The notes: a model not told the origin generated them from the letters alone. Shown: positions 1 through 8,752, numbered from the stretch's first letter. The stretch: 64,000 nucleotides of DNA from CAVYXK01 sp963708245 (GCA_963708245.1 OY970201.1:682001-746000); one strand, 5' to 3'. Translations and numbers: made by a program.

Positions 1-449
1 GGTTGAAGGTGCACAGGAGCTGGGTCCGCGAGAGGCAGCTGGAGTCCGGACGCAGCTGGAACGCCGAGGATTGGGTGTTCCCCGACTTCCGCGGTGCGCT
101 GTGGCGGCCTTCCCGAGCCACCGCGATCGTCAGCGCCGTCGCCAGGGCGAACGGGCTACAGACGGGCTTGCACTGCATCCGCCACGCCCACGCGGTCCTG
201 CTCCTCGAACAGCAGGTGCCCATCAAGGTCGTCGCCGACAGATTGGGCCATGCGGACCCGGCGATGACACTTCGCGTCTATCAGCACGTCACCGAGCAGG
301 CCTCCCAGCTCGCCGTCGCCGCGCTCGATCGCACTCTTAAATATACGTCATCCGCGTCACCCGATGCAGAGAACGACAGCAGCGACGGAGCCGGAGTTGT
401 GGACTTTCCTGTGGACTCTGGTGGCGGACGAGGGCGGAAGAACCCCTGA
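1..449 (+). CDS. Site-specific tyrosine recombinase/integrase, C-terminal part (5' end outside window)
   Basis: C-terminal catalytic domain of a phage- or island-type tyrosine integrase, which cuts and rejoins DNA at attachment sites. Counting from the first readable codon (TTG at 3), the catalytic set is visible: His57 and Arg60 in HCIRH, His83 in LGHAD, and the nucleophile Tyr93 in RVYQHV. The N-terminal arm-binding domain and first catalytic Arg would lie left of the window. The gene ends 5 bp before the 3' end of a tRNA-Ser gene, the usual place for an integrase at the edge of a tRNA-integrated island, so the element should extend leftwards. The ~35 residues after the Tyr are low-complexity and acidic. 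Confidence 0.85.
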   Translation, partial: LKVHRSWVRERQLESGRSWNAEDWVFPDFRGALWRPSRATAIVSAVARANGLQTGLHCIRHAHAVLLLEQQVPIKVVADRLGHADPAMTLRVYQHVTEQASQLAVAALDRTLKYTSSASPDAENDSSDGAGVVDFPVDSGGGRGRKNP

Positions 450-453
450 AAAC

Positions 454-543
454 TGGCGGAGAGGCAGGGATTCGAACCCTGGGTGCCCCGAAGGGCACAA
501 CGGTTTTCGAGACCGCCCCGATCGACCGCTCCGGCACCTCTCC
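454..543 (-). tRNA. tRNA-Ser (anticodon CGA)
   Basis: Read on the minus strand this is a 90-nt class II tRNA. The acceptor stem GGAGAGG (537-543) pairs with CCTCTCC (458-464), the discriminator is G, and CCA is encoded at 454-456. The anticodon loop is CTCGAAA, giving CGA, which reads UCG serine codons. A long variable arm with a TTCG loop and a canonical T-loop (GGTTCGAATCC) are present. Its 3' end faces the integrase gene, so it is the probable attachment site of the island to the left. Confidence 0.95.
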
Positions 544-621
544 GCGGGGGCCGGCCTTATAAGGCCGCACCCCTCCTGCCCGCAACCAACCGGACCGACA
601 GATCGCCGTCCGCGCAGCGCG

Positions 622-1344
622 TCAGAACCGGTCCTTCCTCGCCCGCAGGTCAGCGAAGCTCGTCACGTCCGGCGCACGGAGGAACGGATTGGCGGCCAAC
701 TCGTCAGACAGCAACGAAGGCACGGTAGGCTGGCCCGCCGCACGCTGCTGCCTGGCCTCCTCCGCACGCCGCACCAGTGCCGCGTTCCCGCCATCGACCG
801 ACAGGGCGAACCGCGCATTGTTCTCGGTATATTCGTGCCCGCAACAAACTTTCGTCTCGCCGGGCAGGGCAGCGAGCTTGCGCAGGCTGGCGAACATCTC
901 CTCCGCCGTGCCTTCAATCAGCCGCCCGCAGCCCAGGCTGAACAGCGTATCTCCGCTCAGCAGCACCGCGCCGTCGGCAAAGTAGAAATTGATCTGCCCG
1001 CGCGTGTGGCCCGGCGTGTCGATCACCTCGGCCGCCGCGTCCCCCAGCACGACCCGGTCGCCCTCCCGCACTGCCTGGTCGAGCTTCGGCAGCCGGTGCG
1101 CATCCGCCGCCGCCCCGACCACCCGGGCACCGAACCGCGCCCGCACCTCATCGGTACCTGCGATGTGATCGGCGTGATGGTGCGTCAGCAAGATCAGATC
1201 GAGCCGTCCGCCGGCGCGTTCCAGCGCGGCGATCACCGGCCCGGGCTCGGCCGGATCGACGATCGCGGTAGCCCCGCCGCTGTCGCGCAGCAGCCAGGCA
1301 TAATTGTCCTTCAGGATCGGGACGGGGGTCGCGGTGATGCTCAT
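622..1344 (-). CDS. gloB: Hydroxyacylglutathione hydrolase (glyoxalase II)
   Basis: 240-residue metallo-beta-lactamase-fold enzyme that hydrolyses S-lactoylglutathione to lactate and glutathione in cytosolic methylglyoxal detoxification. The dinuclear metal motif THHHADH is at residues 54-60. Later ligands are seen in DTPGHTRG, in SGDTLF and in CCGHEYTENN, which is characteristic of glyoxalase II. I start at the ATG giving MSITATPVP, because the same frame upstream reads antisense to the neighbouring methyltransferase gene. The length fits the family (about 240-260). It is divergent from the methyltransferase, 60 bp away. Confidence 0.95.
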   Translation of the reverse strand: MSITATPVPILKDNYAWLLRDSGGATAIVDPAEPGPVIAALERAGGRLDLILLTHHHADHIAGTDEVRARFGARVVGAAADAHRLPKLDQAVREGDRVVLGDAAAEVIDTPGHTRGQINFYFADGAVLLSGDTLFSLGCGRLIEGTAEEMFASLRKLAALPGETKVCCGHEYTENNARFALSVDGGNAALVRRAEEARQQRAAGQPTVPSLLSDELAANPFLRAPDVTSFADLRARKDRF

Positions 1345-1404
1345 GGATGAAGCGTAGCACCCGGGGGAGCCGCCGCAAGCCGCTCGGCGTGCTATAGGGG
1401 GCGG

Positions 1405-2115
1405 ATGGCAGCGGATGCGCATGCGGCGGCGGATTTCTATGCGACGGCCCGCGGGGCGGTGACCGCGCGGCTGTTGCGCGAACGCCTGATCGCCCTGTGG
1501 CCGGACCTCACCGGCCAGTCGTTGCTCGGCCTCGGCTACGGCGCGCCGTATCTCAGGCTCTGGCGCGAGCAGACGCGGCGCTGCATCGGGGTCACCCCGG
1601 CACAGATCGGTGTGGCGCGCTGGCCGGCTGGGGCGCCGAACCTGACCTGCACCGCCGAGGAGGATGCGCTGCCCTTCCCCGACCTGACCTTCGACCGCGT
1701 GCTGCTGGTGCACGGGTTGGAGGCGGCGGACAACGCCCGGCGGATGCTGCGCGAGGTCTGGCGCGTGCTGAAGGACGATGGGCGGGTACTGATCGTCGTG
1801 CCCAACCGCAGCGGGCTCTGGGCCTATCTCGAGGCGACGCCCTTCGGCCACGGCCAGCCCTATTCCTCTGGCCAGCTCGGCCGGCTGCTGGCCGCCTCGC
1901 TGTTCCGGGTAGAGCGGCGCGACGCAGCGCTCTATCTGCCGCCGATCACGTGGCGGCTGGTGCTGCGCAGCGGCCCGTTGCTCGACCGCACCGGGCGGCG
2001 CCTTCTGCCGGCGCTGGCCGGGGTGACGATCACCGAGGCGGTGAAGGACGTCTATGCGGCCATGCCGGTCAAGACGGTGCCGCGCCGCCGCCTGGTGCTG
2101 GCCGAGGCGGCATAG
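1405..2115 (+). CDS. Class I SAM-dependent methyltransferase
   Basis: 236-residue protein with a Rossmann-type methyltransferase core. The SAM-binding glycine loop is LLGLGYG near residues 40-46. An acidic motif II region follows (CTAEEDALPFPDLTFDRVLLVHGLE), as in Methyltransf_11 proteins acting on small molecules or lipids, then REVWRVLKDDGRVLIVVPN. The C-terminal third is basic and has no recognised domain. It is divergent from gloB; I recall this pairing in Rhodospirillales genomes, but the substrate is unknown to me. Confidence 0.8.
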   Translation: MAADAHAAADFYATARGAVTARLLRERLIALWPDLTGQSLLGLGYGAPYLRLWREQTRRCIGVTPAQIGVARWPAGAPNLTCTAEEDALPFPDLTFDRVLLVHGLEAADNARRMLREVWRVLKDDGRVLIVVPNRSGLWAYLEATPFGHGQPYSSGQLGRLLAASLFRVERRDAALYLPPITWRLVLRSGPLLDRTGRRLLPALAGVTITEAVKDVYAAMPVKTVPRRRLVLAEAA

Positions 2116-2136
2116 TCCGAGCCGCCCCGGCGACCA

Positions 2137-4020
2137 TTATTCCGGTCCTGTCGGTGACGGCTGATCGATCAGACCGCGCAAGGCTCCGAGCCAGGGCTCA
2201 TACCGGCGCCATCGTTCAACCGCGCCAGTATAGATTGGCTGGCGCGCCTGCCATTTGCTGGCGGTAGCCACCGTGCGCCGATTGCGCTGCGGCGCGAGGC
2301 AGACGTCATCCCACGCCAGTCCGCAGAAATCGATCAGGCGGCGCGTCGTATCTTCCGGGGTGCGGACCAGCTCTTCGTAATCGACCTCCGTGAAGCGATC
2401 AGCCGGCAAGACGGTCTGCCAATGCGCCATCAGCCGCTCATACTGACGGTAGTAAAATGCCAGGTCGTCTCGATCGCTTGCCCAGGCGAACGGGCTGGCG
2501 AACAGGGTTGAATAGATCGAAAGGCACGTATCGATCGGATGCCGCCGGCAATGGATGATGCGGGCACGCGGAAACAGCAGTCGGATCAGCCCGATTGCGA
2601 AAAAGTTGAATGGCATCTTGTCAGTCACGCGCATGGCGTGCGGACCGATCTGGCGCAACAGCGCGGAGTATTTCGCTGCCAGCTCTGCCGTGTGTGCGGC
2701 CTGGGGGTCCCGCGTCCAGCGTTCTTCCCAGGCAGGCAGACGGTTCATCCAGAACGACAGCTCGCCGCCGCCGATGACGTCGGGATGGCTGCTGACGATC
2801 TGTTCCAACAATGTCGTGCCCGAACGCGGCATGCCCAGGATGAACAATGGCGTTTCGTCCTCTACGCCAATCCGGGCGTGCTCCCGAAAAAACTCGGGGC
2901 TGAAACGTCGTAACAGCCCTTCGACATGCCGTGCGAGTGCCGTTCGATTGAACGGGGCGAGATGCCGCTGGCGATTAGCGGCATCGAAATGCCGCATGGC
3001 AGCGGCATAGTCCTGAAGATCCTCGAACGCTTTGCCGAGTGCGAAATGTGTCGCGATCGCTTGCCGCCCGGAAAGGCCGTCGGCAAGCTGTGCCTGCATG
3101 CGGGAGATCAGCGGCCGATCGCTCTCCGTAATTCGCTTGCAATGGATCAGGCCGAAATAGGCCATTGCATGCTGCGGCTCGACAGCGATGGTGCGCTCGT
3201 AGCAGGCCGCCGCTTCATCGAAGCGCCCGAGCTCGGCGAGCAGATCGCCGAGCCGGCTTTGCGCCGGGGCATCGGCGGCATCGCGCGCATGGATCCGGGC
3301 GATCAAGACCTCAGCCTGGTCCATCTGTTCGTCGACAACCAGGGCCTTCACCCGGTTCACCCGGCCAAGCGCGCAGTGCGGGGATGCCGCGGCCGACCGA
3401 CGATAGCAATCGACCGCTTCTTCGCGCTGCCCGCGAGCGAGCAGCAAATCGCCGAGCTTGCTGTGCGCCTCGGCCCATTTGGGGTTGAGCCGGGTCGCCG
3501 CACGATATTCGGCGATTGCCTCGCCATCGCGGCCGTTTCGTTCCAGGGCGGCGGCGAGGTTGAAATGGGCGCGGGCATGGCTGGGCTGCAGGGCGACCGC
3601 CTGGTGCAGGCAGGCGATGGCTTCGGCCAAGCGTTCGCATAGCAGATAAGCGAGGCCGAGATCGTGCTGTGCGGCGACACTCAGGGGGTCGAGAGCGACG
3701 GCGCGTTGTAGCGGCGCGATCGCATCGGCGGGCAGGCCGGCGGCTATGAGCTCTCCACCACGAGCGAGGCAAAGGCTCGCCTCGCGGGACGGAGACCGGG
3801 CCACGGGGCTTTGATGCGTCGGGTCAGGTTGAAACGAGGCCGGACGGTAGCAGTCGAAGACGTCCAACTGCTGTCCGGGATCGCTCAGCTTGGCGAGATG
3901 CGGTGCGTTCCCACCGTTCGGCGTCCCACTTTGCATTGCCGGGACCGTCCTGCCGCAGCACACTTTGTACTTCCGCCCGCTCCCGCAAGGGCAGGGTTCA
4001 TTTCGGCCAGTTGTGGTCAT
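2137..4020 (-). CDS. SEC-C motif / TPR / sulfotransferase fusion protein
   Basis: 627-residue three-part protein. Residues 6-22 form a SEC-C zinc motif (CPCGSG...CC). Residues ~85-300 are tandem TPR units, e.g. the repeats around LAEAIACLHQAVALQPSHA and DEAAACYERTIAVEPQHA. Residues ~390-600 form a sulfotransferase domain whose PAPS 5'-phosphosulfate loop is GMPRSGTTLLEQ (396-407). TPR-sulfotransferases of this kind are widespread in alphaproteobacteria, and their acceptors are mostly unknown. The amino-terminal SEC-C is the less common part; it is usually a protein- or zinc-binding tail. The gene is convergent with the methyltransferase and follows the PEP-CTERM gene's terminator. Confidence 0.85.
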   Translation of the reverse strand: MTTTGRNEPCPCGSGRKYKVCCGRTVPAMQSGTPNGGNAPHLAKLSDPGQQLDVFDCYRPASFQPDPTHQSPVARSPSREASLCLARGGELIAAGLPADAIAPLQRAVALDPLSVAAQHDLGLAYLLCERLAEAIACLHQAVALQPSHARAHFNLAAALERNGRDGEAIAEYRAATRLNPKWAEAHSKLGDLLLARGQREEAVDCYRRSAAASPHCALGRVNRVKALVVDEQMDQAEVLIARIHARDAADAPAQSRLGDLLAELGRFDEAAACYERTIAVEPQHAMAYFGLIHCKRITESDRPLISRMQAQLADGLSGRQAIATHFALGKAFEDLQDYAAAMRHFDAANRQRHLAPFNRTALARHVEGLLRRFSPEFFREHARIGVEDETPLFILGMPRSGTTLLEQIVSSHPDVIGGGELSFWMNRLPAWEERWTRDPQAAHTAELAAKYSALLRQIGPHAMRVTDKMPFNFFAIGLIRLLFPRARIIHCRRHPIDTCLSIYSTLFASPFAWASDRDDLAFYYRQYERLMAHWQTVLPADRFTEVDYEELVRTPEDTTRRLIDFCGLAWDDVCLAPQRNRRTVATASKWQARQPIYTGAVERWRRYEPWLGALRGLIDQPSPTGPE

Positions 4021-4130
4021 CTCGACAACGTACCCGAGGTGCGACGGCAGAGGGAAGGGAATACCCTCCCGGCGACCGGCACCGCCCGGGGGGCGATGAC
4101 CCGAATGGTCGCTCGATAAAGTGGTCAGGC

Positions 4131-4158
4131 AAAGAAAGGGCCGCGAACCCCGCGGCCC
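4131..4158 (-). terminator. Intrinsic terminator of the PEP-CTERM gene
   Basis: GGGCCGCG (4138-4145) and CGCGGCCC (4151-4158) form a perfect 8-bp stem with a 5-nt loop. On the minus strand it is followed by TTTCTTT, 25 bp past the stop of the gene starting at 4708. Stem and T-run both fit a factor-independent terminator. Confidence 0.85.
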
Positions 4159-4183
4159 TTCGTTTGGTCACGCCTTCAGAGCC

Positions 4184-4708
4184 TTACTTGCGGCGACGAA
4201 ACGCACCCAGTCCGACGACCGCCGTGCCGAGCAATGCAATCGATGCGGGCTCAGGCACCGAAGTCGTACTCTTGAATGCGTAGTTCACGAACTGGGTGCC
4301 GTCGCCCGAGCACGGCGCACTCGGGTCGTCGTAGCGATTGTAGCACGAGTGGTCGTGCACGTACGCCGAGGTGGCGCTGCCCGAGGAGCCGCAATTGTAG
4401 GTTCCGCCACAGGCGCTGTAGCTGTAGCCCTGTGCGACCGCCGTGATCGTCTCACCCCAGCTGTCGGCCCACGCCATGTCGTTCGCGTCCGCCGGGTCAT
4501 CGTTCACGGTGGAGATGGTGTACTCGCCGGGAGTTCCCCCGAACAACAGGGCAGCCGCACTTTGGCCGGAATAGACCGGCGGATTGGTGGTCCATGTCGG
4601 GCCGTTGCCGACAATCCAGCTTCCCACAAAAACTAGACCTGCGTGGGCCTGGTTTGCACCTATAACCAGTCCGCCGATAGCGCAGGCGGCTAACAATGCC
4701 CTCTTCAT
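4184..4708 (-). CDS. PEP-CTERM sorting domain-containing secreted protein
   Basis: 174-residue secreted protein. The N-terminus MKRALLAACAIGGLVIGANQ followed by AHA is a Sec signal peptide with a probable cleavage after residue ~23. The C-terminus carries VPEPASIALLGTAVVGLG followed by RRRK: the VPEP motif, a transmembrane segment and a basic tail that define PEP-CTERM substrates. Such proteins are recognised and cleaved by an exosortase, which is not in this window. The middle is rich in Gly, Ser, Asn and Cys and resembles no catalytic domain I know. The GAAGGACAT context before the ATG supplies a ribosome-binding site. Confidence 0.9.
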   Translation of the reverse strand: MKRALLAACAIGGLVIGANQAHAGLVFVGSWIVGNGPTWTTNPPVYSGQSAAALLFGGTPGEYTISTVNDDPADANDMAWADSWGETITAVAQGYSYSACGGTYNCGSSGSATSAYVHDHSCYNRYDDPSAPCSGDGTQFVNYAFKSTTSVPEPASIALLGTAVVGLGAFRRRK

Positions 4709-4744
4709 GTCCTTCTCCCGTTGGAGGTCCGTAAGGTAGAGTTA

Positions 4745-5155
4745 CCTTAGCAGAACATTAATAGAGTGTAAAGGGAGAATTTTCCGGCAACGATCCGATC
4801 GAATGCCCCCGGCGCGTCCACGACTCCCGCGTGACCTCCGGCCTCGTCGGCTCCGAGCCGTCGTCTCCGGCCGCCCGCTGGACCGTGCTTCGTGCGGCAC
4901 GGCTGGGCCTGCCGGATCGCCTCCTCTTCGTGGGGAACACCCAGCTCTATTCCATTGTCCGATGTCGGTAGCAACGAACGCCCAAAGTATCCGCTGACCC
5001 GGCGAATCTGCTTCTCGATCGGCCGCAATCCGCTTCGTCCCCACCCCAGTTCCTTCAGCTTGATCATCGCCGCCACTTCGTCCGGCGCTTTCATCTCTGT
5101 CCTCCGCGGATCCTCCATCCGCGGAGCGCCTTCCATCTCCGATGCCATGCGACCT
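4745..5155 (-). pseudogene. Remnant of IS21-family transposase (IstA N-terminus), frameshifted
   Basis: The minus strand reads MKAPDEVAAMIKLKELGWG, which resembles the start of IS21 IstA, including the helix-turn-helix that usually continues as (T/V)xRIA. That continuation (GTKRIAAD) is in a different frame, so a 1-nt indel sits near 5040. Further down, GGHAGVV resembles the family's 'HRGNADVVRQ' stretch, again out of frame. Only about 130 of ~500 residues can be traced, and no IstB is visible. This is an assignment from pattern memory of IS21 proteins, hence moderate confidence. Confidence 0.5.
5103..5125. repeat. 9-bp inverted repeat inside the IS21-like remnant
   Basis: TCCGCGGAT and ATCCGCGGA flank a 5-bp spacer, a perfect inverted repeat just upstream of the probable IstA start. 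It could be an operator or hairpin controlling transposase translation. No function is demonstrated. Confidence 0.55.
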
Positions 5156-5163
5156 CCTAAACA

Positions 5164-5202
5164 CCAGAGGGTCAGTTCCTCGTGTCGCCAGGGGGTCAGG
5201 TA
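5164..5202. repeat. Short direct repeats at the probable IS21-type terminus
   Basis: CCAGAGGGTCAGTT (5164-5177) and CCAGGGGGTCAGGT (5188-5201) are near-identical and 24 bp apart. IS21 elements carry such multiple short repeats inside their ends, upstream of istA, so this probably marks the outer end of the remnant. Confidence 0.5.
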
Positions 5203-5274
5203 TCGCCCGACAGCCGTAATGAGGACGGCCCGTTGATGCTTCCGGATGGGTATTTCTGCCATTGCAAACTCGTC

Positions 5275-6261
5275 TCATTCGCTCGCGAGGGCCGCGTCCA
5301 GCCAGGGGCAATTTGTGGCACTCACGGGTGCCCGCACGCCTCTCGCTGCCGTGGAGAGGCGCATCTCGCGCAGGCGGGCGCGCTGCTCGGGCTCCATGTA
5401 GAGCCGCTCGTGTCCCCACAGGCTTGGCCCGTCATGGGTCTCATGCGGTTGCCAGGTGGCAAGGTCGATGACGCGGCCGCCCCACCCGTACTCCACGAAG
5501 AAGCCGGAAGGTGAGTGCGAATAGAACGAGGTCATGTAGTCGTTGGTGTGCCGCCCGAGCGTGTACGCCACGCGCCCGTCCTCGAGCTGCGCGAGATCGT
5601 AACCCTGGCCGACATCATCCAGGCTGCACAGTTCCACCATGAAGTGGTGCAGCCCCCGCTTGCCGGAGCCAACCATGGCAAAGCTGTGGTGCCGGCCGTT
5701 GATGTGGAAGAAGTAGAGCTTGTAGGGCTTGAGGGCGTAGTCGCTGACGCGGAAGCCGAGCAGGTCGCGGTAGAAAGGTAGCAGCGGCTCCGTGTCTTCG
5801 ACGTTGAGCACGGCGTGCCCCATGCCGAGGGGCCCGGTGCGGAAGCCTGAGATCGGCCGCCCTGGCTGGAAAGCATCGCTCGCCACCGCGGGTCCGTGGA
5901 ACACTTCGAGCCGGTTGCCCGCTGGATCGTCAAAGACGATCAGGTCGGTTACGCGGCGTTCGTCGGCCAACGTGTGGTGCGCGTGGTGTACCTTCACGCC
6001 ATTTGCGTCGAGGCGCCCCGCCAGCGCGTCGAGCGCCGCGGCGTCCGCCACCTCCCAGCCCAGAAAGCCGAGCCCGTCGCCCTCATCGCGCGTAACGACC
6101 AGGCGCTGCTTACGGTCGTCCATGCGAAACGCGCGCACCGCGTGGGCGCGGTCCACAGGCTGCATACCGAGCAGACGCGTGGCGTACGAGCTCCAGTCAT
6201 CGAGCCGCGATGAGCGGATGCCGATATAGCCCAGTGCGGTGAGTTCTGCGGTCGATTGCAT
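5275..6261 (-). CDS. Type I extradiol ring-cleavage dioxygenase (catechol 2,3-dioxygenase-like, VOC family)
   Basis: 328-residue Fe(II) enzyme with two VOC modules (about residues 8-125 and 145-285), the BphC/XylE layout. The metal triad of the second module is visible: His149 in MGHAVLNV, His206 in LHHFMVE and Glu257 in FVEYGW. Second-shell His191, His241 and Tyr247 are also in place. It would open a catecholic ring next to the diol with O2. It is the last gene of a minus-strand cluster with an FAH-family hydrolase and a flavin hydroxylase, so it probably acts on the dihydroxylated product of that hydroxylase. The exact substrate cannot be read from sequence. Confidence 0.9.
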   Translation of the reverse strand: MQSTAELTALGYIGIRSSRLDDWSSYATRLLGMQPVDRAHAVRAFRMDDRKQRLVVTRDEGDGLGFLGWEVADAAALDALAGRLDANGVKVHHAHHTLADERRVTDLIVFDDPAGNRLEVFHGPAVASDAFQPGRPISGFRTGPLGMGHAVLNVEDTEPLLPFYRDLLGFRVSDYALKPYKLYFFHINGRHHSFAMVGSGKRGLHHFMVELCSLDDVGQGYDLAQLEDGRVAYTLGRHTNDYMTSFYSHSPSGFFVEYGWGGRVIDLATWQPHETHDGPSLWGHERLYMEPEQRARLREMRLSTAARGVRAPVSATNCPWLDAALASE

Positions 6262-6284
6262 GACACCTCCTCCTTGATGGCTGC

Positions 6285-7139
6285 TCAGGTGACCTCGGCG
6301 ACGACGGGGTTGCGCAGTACGCCGATGCAGCTGATTTCGACTTCAACGACGTCGCCCGGGCGCATGAAAAGCTGTGGATTGCGTTTGACGCCCACGCCCC
6401 CCGGTGTTCCGGACACGATCACGTCGCCCGGCAGCAGCGGCAGGATGGTGGAGATGTAGGCGATCTGCTCCGGGACCGGCGTAATCATAAGGTCGGTCGT
6501 CGTATGCTGGACCACCTGGCCGTTCAGCCGCGTCTCGAGCGTAAGGGCCGATGGATCGGGAATTTCGTCGGCGGTTACCAGCCAGGGTCCAAAGGCGCCA
6601 GTCCCAGCGAAGGTCTTGCCAGCGAGATACTGGCTGGTGTGGCGCTGCCAGTCGCGGACGCTGCCTTCGTTGTAGCAGGAATAGCCGGCCACATACTCAA
6701 GCGCATGCTCGGCGGGGATGTGGCGTCCGGCCTTGCCGATCACGACGGCGAGCTCGCCTTCGTAGTCGAACTCGTCCGACACTTTGGGCTTAACCAGCGG
6801 CTGCAGATGGCCGACCTGGCTGCCGGCGAAGCGGGCAAACAGCGCCGGGTTCTCGGTCACGGTGCGTCCGGTCTCCGCGACATGGTCGCGGTAATTCAGC
6901 CCTACGCAGATGATTTTGTCTGGGTCCGGGATCACCGGCGCGAGGTCGACGTCTTCGAGCAAGAAATCAGGCCGCGTGTCGCGGGCGAGACCTTCCACAT
7001 CGGCCAAGCTGCACGTGGCCAGGAGCGTCCTTAGGGTGGGCCAGCGGTCGCCGAGGCGGCGGCCAAGATCCACTATCCCGCTGTCCGTCACCACGCCATA
7101 GCTGCGTTGGCCTGCCGAAACGAACGACATGAGCTTCAT
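6285..7139 (-). CDS. Fumarylacetoacetate hydrolase (FAH) family protein
   Basis: 284 residues with a short N-terminal domain and a full FAH C-terminal domain. The family's metal and substrate residues are seen in VGLNYRDH, in DYEGELAVVIGK and in the closing part with GDVIVSGTPGGVG. Members cleave C-C bonds of acylpyruvates or isomerise/decarboxylate ring-cleavage products. Lying 23 bp upstream of the extradiol dioxygenase and 30 bp downstream of the hydroxylase, it probably hydrolyses the ring-opened product, in place of the alpha/beta hydrolase (MhpC type) seen in classical phenylpropionate pathways. Confidence 0.88.
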   Translation of the reverse strand: MKLMSFVSAGQRSYGVVTDSGIVDLGRRLGDRWPTLRTLLATCSLADVEGLARDTRPDFLLEDVDLAPVIPDPDKIICVGLNYRDHVAETGRTVTENPALFARFAGSQVGHLQPLVKPKVSDEFDYEGELAVVIGKAGRHIPAEHALEYVAGYSCYNEGSVRDWQRHTSQYLAGKTFAGTGAFGPWLVTADEIPDPSALTLETRLNGQVVQHTTTDLMITPVPEQIAYISTILPLLPGDVIVSGTPGGVGVKRNPQLFMRPGDVVEVEISCIGVLRNPVVAEVT

Positions 7140-7169
7140 CGTAGCCTCTGATATTTTGGGATTGGGTGT

Positions 7170-8666
7170 TCAGACGGCGGCAACCAGAGCGCTCAGCTCC
7201 TGCCGTGAGTGGGCTTCACCGAGCACGTAACGATCCGGGCGCACCAGAATGGCCGGGGCACCGGCCGCCTGCAGCCAGGCTCGCGGCTCGGGCGCATCAT
7301 CCGCCACGACGATGATCTCGCGATCTGCGAGGTGCCCGAACATTTCCCCTGGCAGACTCGCGGCGAACTCCGGCTGGAACATTGCGGCGAAGCGGTAGCC
7401 GACCCGGTCATCCAGTCTTATACCGCCCGTAAGCTGGGGTTGCGGGGCGAGCTGGCCGGCGAACCCGTTCCATCCACCGGCACCGGTCCCGAGCCGGGGC
7501 TTGATGGAAGCCATGCGCGCGCACTCGCCATCCTCGAGGACGGAGCGTGGGACGGCGGCTTCCATAGCCTTGGTGTTGATCAAACCGCCGAGGCGGACCG
7601 CCAACTCGATGTACTCCCGCACGTGCGGTGCGCGCTCCGTCTGGTAGGTATCCAGTAGCGTGTCGTCGTTCTGGCCCCGCAGCACACGCGCCAGCTTCCA
7701 GGCCAGATTACCGGCGTCGCGCATGCCGGCACACAGGCCCTGTCCGAGGAAGGGCGGGGTGAGGTGGACCGAGTCCCCGGCGATGAGCAGGCGACCGCTC
7801 CGCCAGATTGGCGCGATGGCGGAGTGGAAGGTGTAAAGAGCCGCCCGTTCGAGCTCGACGTCGTCAGGCCCGACCCAAGGCTTCAGCAGCTCGAACACTT
7901 GGGCAGGCTGGGTGATCGTGGTTCCGTCCTCACCGGGTAGCACCGCGATCTCCCACCGGCGCCGATTGCCTGTGCCGCGGATATACGTCGCGGGCCGTAC
8001 CTTGCTGCAATACTGCACACTGTAGTCACCGAGATCCGGACGCGGCCGCTTGAGCATGGCGTCAACCACCAACCAGCGCTCATGAAAGCCAAGGTCCTCC
8101 ATCGGGGCGCCCATCAAGCGCCGGACCAGCGAGCGGGCGCCATCGCATCCGACGACGTAGCGCGCCCGGCAATTGGCAATCTGACCGGTTGCGAGGTCCT
8201 CGTAGCGGACCACCACGGCGTCTGGGTGCTGGTCCAAAGCAAAGACCTCGGTCCGCAGGTGGAGCGCGACGGAAGGGAAGCGCTCAAGCCCCCCGCGCAG
8301 CACATGCTCGAACTCCGGCTGGTGGAAGCGGTAGCTCTCGTGCCAGCCCTGTGGCCCACGCTCCTGCTGACGCGGCCAATCGAGTAACAGGCGTCCCGTA
8401 TCGTCCACGAACTTCATTCCGGGCGAGACGTGGACGAGCGGCTGCACTGCCTCGGCGAGACCGACGGTCTGTACTAGCCGCATGACCTCGTCGCAGAAGT
8501 GCACCGCACGCGGCAGGTTGTAGATTGCCGCCTCGCGCTCCAGCACGAGGGTGCTGATGCCCTGCAGACCGAGAAGGTTTGCAAGCATCGCACCTGCCGG
8601 GCCGCAGCCGACGATCACCACGTCGGTTTCGTGCGTTTGCTCTGTCGGTGTGGTCTGGGTCGCCAT
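7170..8666 (-). CDS. FAD-dependent aromatic monooxygenase (MhpA-like hydroxylase)
   Basis: 498-residue class A flavoprotein hydroxylase. It has a dinucleotide-binding GCGPAG (20-25), the substrate-domain DG motif in VVGCDGARSLVRR, and the GD motif GDSVHLTPPFLGQG that binds the FAD ribityl. A C-terminal thioredoxin-like tail follows, as in MhpA/PheA relatives. It would use NAD(P)H and O2 to hydroxylate a phenol ortho to its OH. The start is fixed by a strong ribosome-binding site (CCAGGAGGAGACACC before ATG); the frame stays open upstream without a better start. It is the first gene of the catabolic operon and is divergent from the IclR gene. Confidence 0.9.
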   Translation of the reverse strand: MATQTTPTEQTHETDVVIVGCGPAGAMLANLLGLQGISTLVLEREAAIYNLPRAVHFCDEVMRLVQTVGLAEAVQPLVHVSPGMKFVDDTGRLLLDWPRQQERGPQGWHESYRFHQPEFEHVLRGGLERFPSVALHLRTEVFALDQHPDAVVVRYEDLATGQIANCRARYVVGCDGARSLVRRLMGAPMEDLGFHERWLVVDAMLKRPRPDLGDYSVQYCSKVRPATYIRGTGNRRRWEIAVLPGEDGTTITQPAQVFELLKPWVGPDDVELERAALYTFHSAIAPIWRSGRLLIAGDSVHLTPPFLGQGLCAGMRDAGNLAWKLARVLRGQNDDTLLDTYQTERAPHVREYIELAVRLGGLINTKAMEAAVPRSVLEDGECARMASIKPRLGTGAGGWNGFAGQLAPQPQLTGGIRLDDRVGYRFAAMFQPEFAASLPGEMFGHLADREIIVVADDAPEPRAWLQAAGAPAILVRPDRYVLGEAHSRQELSALVAAV

Positions 8667-8752
8667 GGTGTCTCCTCCTGGGCGATGTGAACTTTGTTGG
8701 TGCGCCAGACTTGGATGACGGCCGTGTTGAGGGCAAAGTTGTTCTCGTGGTT

